64,000 nucleotides of DNA from Bacillota bacterium (GTDB taxonomy: Bacteria; Bacillota; Clostridia; Christensenellales; SZUA-584). The stretch spans positions 12,227 to 76,226 of the forward strand of contig JAEWCC010000036.1 in the NCBI GenBank assembly GCA_023390815.1. The letters are read 5' to 3'. The position numbers and the translations under genes were made by a program. This document shows, piece after piece, positions 51,796 to 59,263 of the stretch. Positions within the stretch are counted from its first letter, which is position 1; each line of letters starts with the position of its first letter. The notes beneath the pieces are model-generated. The model made no database searches, was not told the origin of the DNA, and saw only the letters and a program-made list of their open reading frames with translations.

Positions 51796-52206
51796 CTATC
51801 TCGGCGGGCCGTTGTCTTTCCAACGGCTCTCCTCAAATTTCACCACGCTGTCCGTGGGCAGCACATCCAGACGCAGCGCGGCCTCCGGGCCAGGCTTGGT
51901 GCAGTAGATTTCGTCCACCGCCACCACCAGCTCGCTGCCTTCGATGCGGCCCTGTCCTTTGAACTGATAGGCCGCGCGGATGCTGCCGATTCCTCCGGGG
52001 CCGAACGCGACCCTCGGGTTTTCCGAGAGATTTGCCCTGATATAATCCGTCTGTTTGCCGCTCAACGGAAAACGGACGATGTTGTCGCCCTCCACTTTGG
52101 CCAGGTCCGCCACGATGACTGCGGGTACGCCCGCCTTCGAAGCGGTGGCGATATGGCCGCCCATACCGGTCAGCCAATTTTTCATGCGCGAAGTTAATGT
52201 TGCCAT
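51796..52206 (-). CDS. pyridoxamine 5'-phosphate oxidase-like flavin protein, copy 3
   Basis: 136 residues. GHIATASKAGVPAVIVADLA and the later FPLSGKQTDYIRANLSENPR have the split-barrel FMN-binding pattern of the PPOX superfamily. It is shorter than the other two. It begins 19 bases after the stop of copy 2 and is followed by the membrane protein gene. Substrate unknown. Confidence 0.8.
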   Translation of the reverse strand: MATLTSRMKNWLTGMGGHIATASKAGVPAVIVADLAKVEGDNIVRFPLSGKQTDYIRANLSENPRVAFGPGGIGSIRAAYQFKGQGRIEGSELVVAVDEIYCTKPGPEAALRLDVLPTDSVVKFEESRWKDNGPPR

Positions 52207-52225
52207 GCTCTGTTCCTTTCTGATG

Positions 52226-52714
52226 TCAATGTCCGGTAGGTATGCGGTCCCCCGCCTTGTCCGGCGCGAAGTCCGTGATGTCCGTCACGTGCAGCGCGAT
52301 AACGCCGCGCTGCACAAGCACAGGCGGACGGATGTCCGGCGGCACCTCAGAGGGCGGCTCCTTGAGCGCCCAGTCGCCCCATTTGTCCAGCACCTCGCGG
52401 GCGCTTACGCCCTCCCACGCGTAATCGTCTGGCAGCCCTTCCTGCAGGATGGTGACAGGGCCGGAAAATGTCCACGTGCGGCCCCGTAGCGGATGCGCCA
52501 TCGTGATGACGCCATGAGGGTTTTCGTTGATGTTGACGCGCGTCTTCTGCGCGAACATCTCCGCGATCAGGATGTACTCGTCGCGGAACAGCGAAACAAA
52601 CCGCTCGCCTACGATGTTCGGCACGCCGTCTTTGGACGCTGTGGCGAGGTAGACCACGCTGCCGCCCGAACCCACGGTCTTCAACGCCTTTTTCATCTCA
52701 TTGTTCAGCTTCAT
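52226..52714 (-). CDS. pyridoxamine 5'-phosphate oxidase-like flavin protein, copy 2
   Basis: 162 residues. VVYLATASKDGVPNIVGERF, ILIAEMFAQKTRVNINENPH and KWGDWALKEPP follow the same plan as copy 1, so the two are paralogues with a matching C-terminal IRPPVLVQRGVIALH. The split barrel should bind FMN or F420-like cofactors. The start overlaps the end of copy 1 by four bases. Confidence 0.85.
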   Translation of the reverse strand: MKLNNEMKKALKTVGSGGSVVYLATASKDGVPNIVGERFVSLFRDEYILIAEMFAQKTRVNINENPHGVITMAHPLRGRTWTFSGPVTILQEGLPDDYAWEGVSAREVLDKWGDWALKEPPSEVPPDIRPPVLVQRGVIALHVTDITDFAPDKAGDRIPTGH

Positions 52715-53166
52715 GAGAGTGCCTCCACGATTTTCTCCGTCTTAAAAACGATGACGCCCCGCTGCGCGAATACGGACGGGCGTATCTCCTCGTCTGCCGC
52801 TTCGATCACGGGTTCCACCGTTTCGTCCCAGTCGCCCCACCTTTTCAGTACCTCGCCCGCCTCCAGTCCGAACAGCCTGAGCCTCTGCGGATGCCCCCAC
52901 TGCACGATGTCCGCCACGCCTTCGAGTACCACTTCGGTGCCGCCATCCGCGAAGCTCAAAGCGGCGCGTGCGTTTTCGTTGAGGTTAACCTTCGTCTTCT
53001 GCGCGAAAAGGTCGGGGAACAGGATCAATTCGTCGTCTACGATGTCCGTAAAAGGCAGCGGCAGTATGTTCGGCTTGCCATCCAGTGATACGGTCGTCAG
53101 ATAAACGGTAAAGCGCTCCGGCGCATTCGCTTTAAGCCGCGCCGCGAGATTCTTTGTCAGTTTCAT
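52711..53166 (-). CDS. pyridoxamine 5'-phosphate oxidase-like flavin protein, copy 1
   Basis: 151 residues from the ATG at 53166. TVYLTTVSLDGKPNILPLPF, LILFPDLFAQKTKVNLNENA, RWGDWDETVEP and IRPSVFAQRGVIVFK align with copy 2 over their length. The start overlaps the stop of the ATC-hydrolase-like gene (ATGA). Members of this group reduce or oxidise small molecules using FMN; the substrate is unknown. Confidence 0.85.
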   Translation of the reverse strand: MKLTKNLAARLKANAPERFTVYLTTVSLDGKPNILPLPFTDIVDDELILFPDLFAQKTKVNLNENARAALSFADGGTEVVLEGVADIVQWGHPQRLRLFGLEAGEVLKRWGDWDETVEPVIEAADEEIRPSVFAQRGVIVFKTEKIVEALS

Positions 53167-53651
53167 GTATCCTCCCATGTGTATTCGAAGCTGCAACGCG
53201 GACTGCCTTCGAGGATTGTTTTCGATTGCGTCATCCGGATACCGGGCAGCAGTGCTTTGGCAAACGGCTCGTCGCGCCGACAGCTGAACGCGATGCCCAG
53301 CTCCGCCAGCCCCAGCTTCCGGTAGCTCTCCGCGTAAAGGCACCGGTTGACATGGAACCGCAGCGTGTGTTCCGAAAGCTCCTCCAGCACTAACTCCAGC
53401 CGCCCGTCCCCGCTCAGCGTTTTCCAGACCTCATACAGGCTCGCCATCGAGGCTTCGGGCAACTGTGCACGCAAAGCGTCTGCAGCCATGCGCGCTTCAC
53501 GCGCTACAACCTTGCTTAATATATTTTCTGCCGCCTGCTCGCCGTATTGCTCGGTCAGCACCGAAACAAAGGAACCTGCCAGACCGATTTCGACGACCCG
53601 CCTCATAAGCGGCGAAACATCGGCCAGACCGGGCAGTTGGTTTCGATCCAT
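53163..53651 (-). CDS. L-2-amino-thiazoline-4-carboxylate hydrolase-like protein heading a redox operon
   Basis: 162 residues from the ATG at 53651 behind AAAGGAGGTGG. An N-terminal helical part is followed by NRCLYAESYRKLGLAELGIA, FSCRRDEPFAKALLPGIRMT and GSPRCSFEY, the cysteine-containing core of the ATC-hydrolase family. It is distantly related to the protein at 8881. First gene of an operon in which every junction overlaps or nearly so, which suggests that its product works with the three flavin proteins, the membrane protein and the ferredoxin. Confidence 0.75.
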   Translation of the reverse strand: MDRNQLPGLADVSPLMRRVVEIGLAGSFVSVLTEQYGEQAAENILSKVVAREARMAADALRAQLPEASMASLYEVWKTLSGDGRLELVLEELSEHTLRFHVNRCLYAESYRKLGLAELGIAFSCRRDEPFAKALLPGIRMTQSKTILEGSPRCSFEYTWEDT

Positions 53652-53678
53652 TGCTCCACCTCCTTTAACCTTTGCAGC

Positions 53679-53707
53679 ATTATATCCTGTATCATATATA
53701 ATTTCAA
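53679..53707 (-). promoter_or_regulatory. promoter of the six-gene redox operon
   Basis: TTGAAA (53702-53707), 17-base spacer, TATAAT (53679-53684) on the minus strand. Confidence 0.8.
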
Positions 53708-53799
53708 TATGTTTAGTATGATTTATTTTTATGAATATGCACTCCTGTGCAAGAAGGTGCGGGCAGACACTGCACACACCGGGAACCGGAGTCGCAGAA

Positions 53800-53833
53800 A
53801 AGCCCTTTGCAGCACGCTGCAAAGGGCTTCGTG
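53800..53833 (-). terminator. terminator of the first FDW-motif gene
   Basis: AAGCCCTTTGCAGCACGCTG closing with CAAAGGGCTT, on either strand; no strong T-run. The same AGCCCTTTGCAG core is reused after the other FDW genes. Confidence 0.6.
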
Positions 53834-53865
53834 ATCGGTCCGTGTCTGGCTCACTGCCGCAAGGG

Positions 53866-54387
53866 TCAGTGCCGGTACGGCCGATACGTTCCGTAATTCC
53901 CGAGCGCTGGCCTGCCGGAGCCGGACCCACCCGTGTCGCGGGCGGACTCTGTCGAGGTCTCTCCGCTTACTCGAGTCTTCTGTGCAACAGCATTGAAAGT
54001 CTCTTGCGATCTCCTGTAAGTTGGCACGCGGAACGCCGGGGCATTGGCCGCGCTGCGCTGCTCCCGTCTGCCTTCCGCCTGTCGGCTGTTCCCGGAAGAG
54101 GCTGCAGTCCTTTCCCTGGGACTTCGCTCACCCGGCACATATGCGATTTGCGCCTCTGTCCGCCAGCTGAAAACCTTCGGCGATTTGGGAACTGCCGCGG
54201 TGGGTATGGACTCGCAGCGAACCGGGGCGGCTTCCTCTTTGGGTTTCTCCGGCTGCCTGACCGTTTCGTGTGGGGTTTCGGGTGGGGCCTCAGGCGGAGC
54301 TTCAAGCGCAGCGCTCTGCACATCTCCCTCATTGCCTTTTACCAGCGTGTCAAGCAGCATCCAAAGCAGTTCATGATCTTTTGGCAT
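53866..54387 (-). CDS. FDW-motif small protein 1
   Basis: 173 residues. N-terminal helix MPKDHELLWMLLDTLVK, a Pro/Glu-rich linker (PPEAPPETPHE), the motif VFSWRTEAQIAYVPG (about 72-86), then an Arg/Ser/Gly-rich tail ending YGTYRPYRH. The helix and the motif recur in three neighbouring proteins. No signal peptide or known domain. The promoter fits the sigma-K pattern, so spore-coat assembly in the mother cell is the likely context; this is inference. Confidence 0.7.
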   Translation of the reverse strand: MPKDHELLWMLLDTLVKGNEGDVQSAALEAPPEAPPETPHETVRQPEKPKEEAAPVRCESIPTAAVPKSPKVFSWRTEAQIAYVPGERSPRERTAASSGNSRQAEGRREQRSAANAPAFRVPTYRRSQETFNAVAQKTRVSGETSTESARDTGGSGSGRPALGNYGTYRPYRH

Positions 54388-54438
54388 ATTTTTAACACCT
54401 CTCTGACCTCAGGTACAAATGACCCTATATGGATACGA

Positions 54439-54468
54439 TATATCATATGTACAGCGATACGATAGTGT
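54439..54468 (-). promoter_or_regulatory. sigma-K-like promoter of FDW gene 1
   Basis: Minus strand AC (54467-54468), 17 bases, CATATGATA, then TATCGTATCC and GTCA (54420-54423). Confidence 0.65.
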
Positions 54469-54523
54469 TTCTCTGCCGTCAGCCTGAGCGGTTTACCGCA
54501 TTAAGAGGTAAACCATACGATAA

Positions 54524-54556
54524 AAGAGCCCTCTGCGTCTGCAAAGGACTCTCTTG
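54524..54556 (-). terminator. terminator of FDW gene 2
   Basis: AAGAGAGTCCTTTGCAGACG closing with CAGAGGGCTCTTTT on the minus strand. Confidence 0.7.
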
Positions 54557-54627
54557 AAGTCTGCCGTATCGGCATCGGTACATGAAATACACCAGCTCGA
54601 GGAAGCTGCCTCACGAGCAGCCTCCTC

Positions 54628-54813
54628 TCAGGCAGAGCCTTGCGCTCCGCCCGTAGGCTGCAATCCCGGATTTTGTGCGATCTGTTCTTCCCTACGCCAG
54701 TCAAACCGACCCGGCTGCGCAAGAGACGTTCCGCCCCTCTGCGCAGGAGCGTCTTTCCGCTTGCTCAGTATCATCAAGAGCAGCGCCAAGGCCAGTTCCT
54801 TATTCTTTGACAT
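54628..54813 (-). CDS. FDW-motif small protein 2
   Basis: 61 residues from the ATG at 54813 behind AAAGGGG. N-terminal helix MSKNKELALALLLMILSKRK, a short linker, the motif RFDWRREEQIAQNPG and a Gly-rich end. It is the shortest member and shows the minimal plan, helix plus motif. The upstream region keeps the downstream ATCACTCAATT segment of its sister promoters, but its CATA-N3-TA box is degenerate. Confidence 0.65.
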   Translation of the reverse strand: MSKNKELALALLLMILSKRKDAPAQRGGTSLAQPGRFDWRREEQIAQNPGLQPTGGAQGSA

Positions 54814-54947
54814 GGTAACACCCCTTTTAATCATTGGATTTAATTGAGTGATTCTATTCGAAGCTCTGGTTTTCAGTATCTTCAACCAAACTGATGTTAT
54901 TGACCGGAACATTAAGCGGGAGCATGGATATTCGCGCCTCTAACCAG

Positions 54948-54985
54948 AAGAGCCCTTTGCAGCCTGTGGCTATAAAGGGCTCTTA
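54948..54985 (-). terminator. terminator of FDW gene 3
   Basis: AAGAGCCCTTTATAGCCACA...CTGCAAAGGGCTCTT hairpin. Confidence 0.7.
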
Positions 54986-55007
54986 ACGAGTCGTCTAGAA
55001 TATGGCG

Positions 55008-55415
55008 TTAACGAAGTTTACCGCCCCGGCAGCCGCAATCCCAATCGCAATCGGGCTCCTTCTCTTTCTTGCAGGGAATCTTCTCGCAGCAGATGCGCGA
55101 TTCCTTGGTGCAGATCCACTTTTCCTCTTCCCAGGGATAATGACAGTAGCATTCTTTTTCTTTTTTGTGGTGGCATTCTTTCTTCATTGGATATTCCTCG
55201 GGCTCCTCGGTCCAGATATATTCCGGCTCTTCTTCGTAATATTTCTTGCAGCCACAGCCTTTCTTTCCGGGATCATATCCGACCTTCTCCTCGGCACTCC
55301 AATCAAAGCCGTTCGGTGCAGCGGCTTCTTTGGCCGGCGCTTCGGCCGCTTCCTGGTCATTCTTCTTCATCAGGGCACCCATCAGCGCCCAAAGGATTTC
55401 ATCTTTTCTCGACAT
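55008..55415 (-). CDS. FDW-motif small protein 3, Cys/Glu/Lys-rich
   Basis: 135 residues. N-terminal helix MSRKDEILWALMGALMKK, linker, motif GFDWSAEEKVGYDPG (about 36-50), then a tail rich in Cys, Glu, Lys, Tyr and Trp (KKGCGCKKYYEEEPEYIWTE; CYCHYPWEEEKWICTKE; CDWDCGCRGG). Twelve or so cysteines and clustered aromatic residues suggest cross-linking or metal binding, as in spore-coat proteins. No known family. Sigma-K-like promoter upstream. Confidence 0.75.
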   Translation of the reverse strand: MSRKDEILWALMGALMKKNDQEAAEAPAKEAAAPNGFDWSAEEKVGYDPGKKGCGCKKYYEEEPEYIWTEEPEEYPMKKECHHKKEKECYCHYPWEEEKWICTKESRICCEKIPCKKEKEPDCDWDCGCRGGKLR

Positions 55416-55475
55416 ATACTTTTACCCCTCTTAAGAATATTTTCGTCTGCGCCAAGTGACTCTACATTGTTACTG

Positions 55476-55505
55476 TATATGATATGGTGGAGATCATAGA
55501 TTTGT
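55476..55505 (-). promoter_or_regulatory. sigma-K-like promoter of FDW gene 3
   Basis: Minus strand AC (55504-55505), 17 bases, CATATCATA, then TACAGTAACAATGTAGAGTC and ACTT ending at 55454. Confidence 0.65.
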
Positions 55506-55530
55506 GTACGATTCACACGGCTTTACTAAA

Positions 55531-55569
55531 AAACAACCCCTTGCGGCAGAAACCGCAAAGGGCTGTTCA
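55531..55569 (-). terminator. terminator of FDW gene 4
   Basis: AACAGCCCTTTGCGGTTTCT...GCAAGGGGTTGTT hairpin on the minus strand. Confidence 0.7.
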
Positions 55570-55584
55570 TGTTTTCAAGGCGTT

Positions 55585-56010
55585 TCACCAGACCCCGGTG
55601 ATGTGCACGCCCCCGGCGCGAAAATCGTGCCGCTGCCCCGTCGTCCAGCCGCCGCTTCTGTAGTTCTCACGCAAGCCGCCTCGCCCGATGGGTTCTGACC
55701 ATCCGGTTCTGTCGGTTTGCGGATCATAGGCAATTCTCTCTTCTGTGCTCCAATCGAATCCAACCGGTCCCTCGACCGGCCAGCCTTCGCTGCTGCCATT
55801 CTCTCGAGAGTCGATACTCCGCACAGGCCCTGATGATCGAGCCCTGCCGACTACCGGATCATAGGCAATTCTCTCTTCCGTATTCCAGTCAAACAGGCCT
55901 GCCTGCCCGCCATTCCCTGAACCCGGCAGTGCCGGGGCATCCGCGCCTGCGCGGCCTCCGAAGATTAACGGGAGCAGGAACCGTACCAGTTCTCTTTTTT
56001 TCCGCGTCAT
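55585..56010 (-). CDS. FDW-motif small protein 4, two motif copies
   Basis: 141 residues. N-terminal helix MTRKKRELVRFLLPLIFG and two copies of the motif, LFDWNTEERIAYDP (about 39-52) and GFDWSTEERIAYDP (about 83-96), separated by an Arg/Ser/Gly-rich spacer; the tail is Gly/Arg/Trp-rich. The near-identity of the two copies shows that the motif is a unit under selection. Sigma-K-like promoter upstream. Confidence 0.75.
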   Translation of the reverse strand: MTRKKRELVRFLLPLIFGGRAGADAPALPGSGNGGQAGLFDWNTEERIAYDPVVGRARSSGPVRSIDSRENGSSEGWPVEGPVGFDWSTEERIAYDPQTDRTGWSEPIGRGGLRENYRSGGWTTGQRHDFRAGGVHITGVW

Positions 56011-56067
56011 AACAATAACACCCCTTTAAACTGAAGGATGCGATTAAGTGACTGTACATCGTTATGC

Positions 56068-56097
56068 TATATCATATGGTTTAACAGAGGGATTGGT
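56068..56097 (-). promoter_or_regulatory. sigma-K-like promoter of FDW gene 4
   Basis: Minus strand AC (56096-56097), 17 bases, CATATGATA, then TAGCATAACGATGTACAGTC and ACTT ending near 56046. Confidence 0.65.
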
Positions 56098-56175
56098 GTA
56101 TTGAAATATCGGGCAGACAGAATAAACATCCGGCAGCACTGTCAACCATGGATGGGGCAACTGTCCCGCCGCGTG

Positions 56176-57720
56176 TCACACTCCGCAAACCTGAACCAGC
56201 TTGCGGAATATGTCCGTATTATCGTAAGAACCGACAAACAGCTCCGCGCCCGCGCCCATGGCATATACGGGGACCGGCGCTCCGGTATGAACAAACGTTG
56301 TCCAGCCGATCCCCGCCTTGTTATCGAGAATATGAGTCAATGCCACCGTCAGCGGGTCGTAGCCGCCGTACAGCAGGCGCGCTTCCGGCGTATCCGCGCG
56401 CTGCGCCTTTGGCTTCATCGATTCCGCAAATGCATCCTCGATCTGCGCATATTCAGCATCAGATAGCACAAAGGCTTTGTCATCCGCCTGTGCGGCGGCA
56501 TCCGGCGCAACAAGGCCAAAATGATCCCGGATAAAAGGAAGCATATCCGCCAGCGTGAGGTCGGGATTCCCCTTCTTCATTTCCGTAAACGCCGCGCCGA
56601 ATTTCCGGTAGGACATCCGCTGTGCGCCAAGCATGTTGAAGCGTACGCTGTATCCCCCCGCTGTATTGCCGATGGTCATGCCGCCCGTTTCATGGTCCCC
56701 CGTGACAACGATCAGCGTCTCCCCCGGATGCTGCTCCGCGAAATCAACGGCGACCTGCACGGCGTCCGAAAAATCGAGAACTTCCTTAACGGCGGTCGCC
56801 CCGTCGTTGGAATGGCAGGCCCAATCGATCTGGCCACCTTCACACATCATAAAAAAGCCGCTTTCGTTGTCCAGTACACGAATACCCGTCTGCACAAAGT
56901 TCGAGAGGGTCCAGTCTTCTTCCTGCGCGTCGATGGCAAAAGACAAAACCCCCGTGCTGTCGAGCGTCGGGCTCACTGCGTATACCTTGCCGGACGAGCC
57001 GTCCAACGCCCCAATCGCCTCCGCGGTATCCGCGATGGCATATCCGCTGTCTTTCAGCAGGCTGAACGCGTCTGTCTCGTCGTTGCGGTTCCCTTTAGGC
57101 TCGCTTAAGGAACCGCCGCCGAAGTAATCCACATTGCTCTGCGCCATCTGGCAGGCGATATCGTAGTATTGGGTACGGGATGGGACATGCGCGTAGAACG
57201 CGGCGGGCGTGGCATGATTGAGCGTGACGCTGGTGACAATGCCCACCTTTTTCCCGGCGGCCTTCAACAGCTCCGTGATATTGGTCACCGGGGTCTTGGC
57301 ATCCGCCTCCATGCCGAGCACATGGCTTTGCGTCTTGACGCCGCAAGCCATGGCAGTGCCTGCAGCCGCGGAATCCGGAATGAAAGACTCTGCGTCGTAT
57401 GTCGTGGCGCTGCCCGTTGCGGGGAACTGCGTAAAGCAGAGCGGCCACTGCGAGATCTCGCCCGCGCTGCTGCCGAGATACACCTGCGCGGCGTGTACCT
57501 GCGCGAATGACATGCCGTCGCCGATAAACAGAAATATGTATTTGGGCGGCTGCGCCGTCTCCGTGGAACCGGGTGACGCCGTAGCACCGGAAGAGGTCAA
57601 ATCAAAGCTGACCGCAGGCGATGTTTTCGAGGGCAAGGTCGGTGCGCAGCCCGGAAACGCCGCAATGGCGAGCAGGATACACATCAGCAAAATGACAATC
57701 TTGGCTAACGATTTTCTCAT
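56176..57720 (-). CDS. phoA: alkaline phosphatase, lipoprotein
   Basis: 514 residues. The signal peptide ends in the lipobox FPGC (Cys25). The catalytic Ser lies in PDSAAAGTAMA, the first metal Asp in FLFIGDGMS, further metal ligands in EGGQIDWACHSND and VTGDHETGGM. It should hydrolyse phosphomonoesters outside the cell. No Pho box is evident. The ATG is preceded by GGGAGGAA. Confidence 0.92.
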   Translation of the reverse strand: MRKSLAKIVILLMCILLAIAAFPGCAPTLPSKTSPAVSFDLTSSGATASPGSTETAQPPKYIFLFIGDGMSFAQVHAAQVYLGSSAGEISQWPLCFTQFPATGSATTYDAESFIPDSAAAGTAMACGVKTQSHVLGMEADAKTPVTNITELLKAAGKKVGIVTSVTLNHATPAAFYAHVPSRTQYYDIACQMAQSNVDYFGGGSLSEPKGNRNDETDAFSLLKDSGYAIADTAEAIGALDGSSGKVYAVSPTLDSTGVLSFAIDAQEEDWTLSNFVQTGIRVLDNESGFFMMCEGGQIDWACHSNDGATAVKEVLDFSDAVQVAVDFAEQHPGETLIVVTGDHETGGMTIGNTAGGYSVRFNMLGAQRMSYRKFGAAFTEMKKGNPDLTLADMLPFIRDHFGLVAPDAAAQADDKAFVLSDAEYAQIEDAFAESMKPKAQRADTPEARLLYGGYDPLTVALTHILDNKAGIGWTTFVHTGAPVPVYAMGAGAELFVGSYDNTDIFRKLVQVCGV

Positions 57721-57921
57721 ATTTCCTCCCTTATGCCCGGTAAGGTTCCCCAGGATAAATGTTACCCTAACATTCTTAATATTCTTATTTTCTGCGGATT
57801 GGAAATAAATCTATTATATCATGCTCTATATGGAGAAAAGTGTCAAGAACAGGTATGGTGCGTCATAAAAGGTCTATATTCGTTTCTTCATTGCATGCAA
57901 TCCGAATTCTCTTATGTACAA

Positions 57922-57956
57922 CGACAGGCATTTGAACATCTCTATCCAAATGCCTG
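57922..57956 (-). terminator. hairpin after the YmaF gene
   Basis: ACAGGCATTTGGATAGAGAT closing with CAAATGCCTGT on the minus strand; no T-run, so termination is uncertain. Confidence 0.5.
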
Positions 57957-57968
57957 TACCTCAATGGG

Positions 57969-58343
57969 TTAATTCTTGCACCATTCTTCCCCAATTGGAT
58001 CTTCAATCAAAGTTGCGAAACGGAACGCATGTTTGTGTCCGTCCGCTACCTCTGTTACAGACTTCAGGAAATGAACGTGTCTGTCGCCAACCCAGACCGC
58101 CCCGCCGGTTACACCGCAGAATTCATGAAAGTGCTCCTCGTAGGTGTCCGTGCGAAAAAAAATCTCGTGAACATGGTCATGATTGTTACATGGAATCTCT
58201 TTGGCTTCCCCCGTAACCGTCGCAAAGCGGTGGTTGTGTGGATCTTCAAGCCGTTCTGCGATCTTAACGCTGCCCTGAACCTCATGAACATGCTGCCCTT
58301 CACCGTGGCGCGCCTTGACGGGTTCTTGTCGACTTTTATACAT
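57969..58343 (-). CDS. YmaF family His-rich protein
   Basis: 124 residues from the ATG at 58343 behind AAAGGAG. Histidine pairs repeat at regular spacing (QHVHEVQG, PHNHRFATVTG, DHVHEIFF, HFHEF, RHVHFLKSVT, GHKHAFRFATLIEDP), the YmaF signature, and suggest a metal-binding beta-structure. The family occurs in spore formers; function is unknown. Monocistronic. Confidence 0.9.
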   Translation of the reverse strand: MYKSRQEPVKARHGEGQHVHEVQGSVKIAERLEDPHNHRFATVTGEAKEIPCNNHDHVHEIFFRTDTYEEHFHEFCGVTGGAVWVGDRHVHFLKSVTEVADGHKHAFRFATLIEDPIGEEWCKN

Positions 58344-58554
58344 ATTCCCGGCTCCTTTACGCTGTTTTAGAGTCCCTGTCACTCATCCTTGACTGTAATA
58401 CAGCATATTCAGAGCCATCAATGTATGTGATCATTATATGCGGGGATGATTCTGGTAACCATCACAGCCACACGGAATACATGGACTTCCTCAAAACAAC
58501 CTCTGTGATGCATACAAAAAGCGAGGACCTGAGCCCCCGCCGGATTGAAACATT

Positions 58555-59121
58555 TCAGTGACCCCTGCGGCTGCGGATAAAGGCGACAAAGGCCTCCGCC
58601 TGCTTGTTAAGGAACTTCGTGCTGACGGTAAGCGTCAGCTTGTCGTTCTCGTCCGCTTGCGTATACGCGTTAGGGACCTTCAGCCGTGGCGCGTTCATCA
58701 CGTCCATATTGAGATAGCTGATCAGCGTGACAAGATGATCCTGCGCAAGGCCGGTACCCGACATGCCGGATGTGATGCCGCTGATGGCGGCAGGCTTGTG
58801 CGCAAGCACCTGCGGCTCGCCGTCGCTGACAGGCCGCGAAAGCCAGTCGATCAGGTTTTTTAGCACACCCGGAAAGAAGTGGTTGTACTCCGGCGTAAAG
58901 AACCATACGCCGTCTGCGGCCTTCACGGTTTCGCGCACACGCTTCACGGCGTCCGGCGCGGGGACCTCGATGTCCTCGTTCATCATTGGCACGTCGGCAA
59001 ATTCCAGCAGCGTAAGCTCCGCGCTGCTGCCCAGTGCCTCCCTTGCGGCGAGCGCAAGCTGCCGGTTAAAAGAGTCTTTGCGCAGCGAGCCTGAGATTGC
59101 AAGAATTCTGATCATATCCAT
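58555..59121 (-). CDS. NADPH-dependent FMN reductase
   Basis: 188 residues from MDMIRILAISGSLRKDSFNR; a longer frame lacks a site, whereas GGGGGTT precedes this ATG. The FMN loop SGSLRKDSFNRQL and FFTPEYNHFFPGVLKNLIDW, the flavin-contact motif of the azoreductase/chromate reductase family, are intact. It reduces quinones or azo compounds via FMN. Divergent from the dioxygenase gene. Confidence 0.9.
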   Translation of the reverse strand: MDMIRILAISGSLRKDSFNRQLALAAREALGSSAELTLLEFADVPMMNEDIEVPAPDAVKRVRETVKAADGVWFFTPEYNHFFPGVLKNLIDWLSRPVSDGEPQVLAHKPAAISGITSGMSGTGLAQDHLVTLISYLNMDVMNAPRLKVPNAYTQADENDKLTLTVSTKFLNKQAEAFVAFIRSRRGH

Positions 59122-59232
59122 GATGTAACCCCCGTCCTGTTGTTGATACCAATATATCACATTGCCCATGCAAATCAAGTGCCGCAGCTGGTTTCGCCGA
59201 CCCGTCCGACTTGCCCGCACATAGGGTGGGTG

Positions 59233-59238
59233 ATATAA
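59233..59238 (+). promoter_or_regulatory. -10 box of the dioxygenase gene
   Basis: TATAAT with TTGCCC 17 bases upstream (about 59210-59215). A divergent TTGATT-16-TATATT serves the FMN reductase gene on the other strand. Confidence 0.55.
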
Positions 59239-59263
59239 TACCGGTAAAGAAAGGAAGCTGACA

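Noticed and set aside
53652..53930. N-terminal extension of the ATC-hydrolase-like frame to 53930
   Set aside because: It runs back over the promoter and terminator; the ATG at 53651 has a perfect ribosome site and a consensus promoter just upstream.
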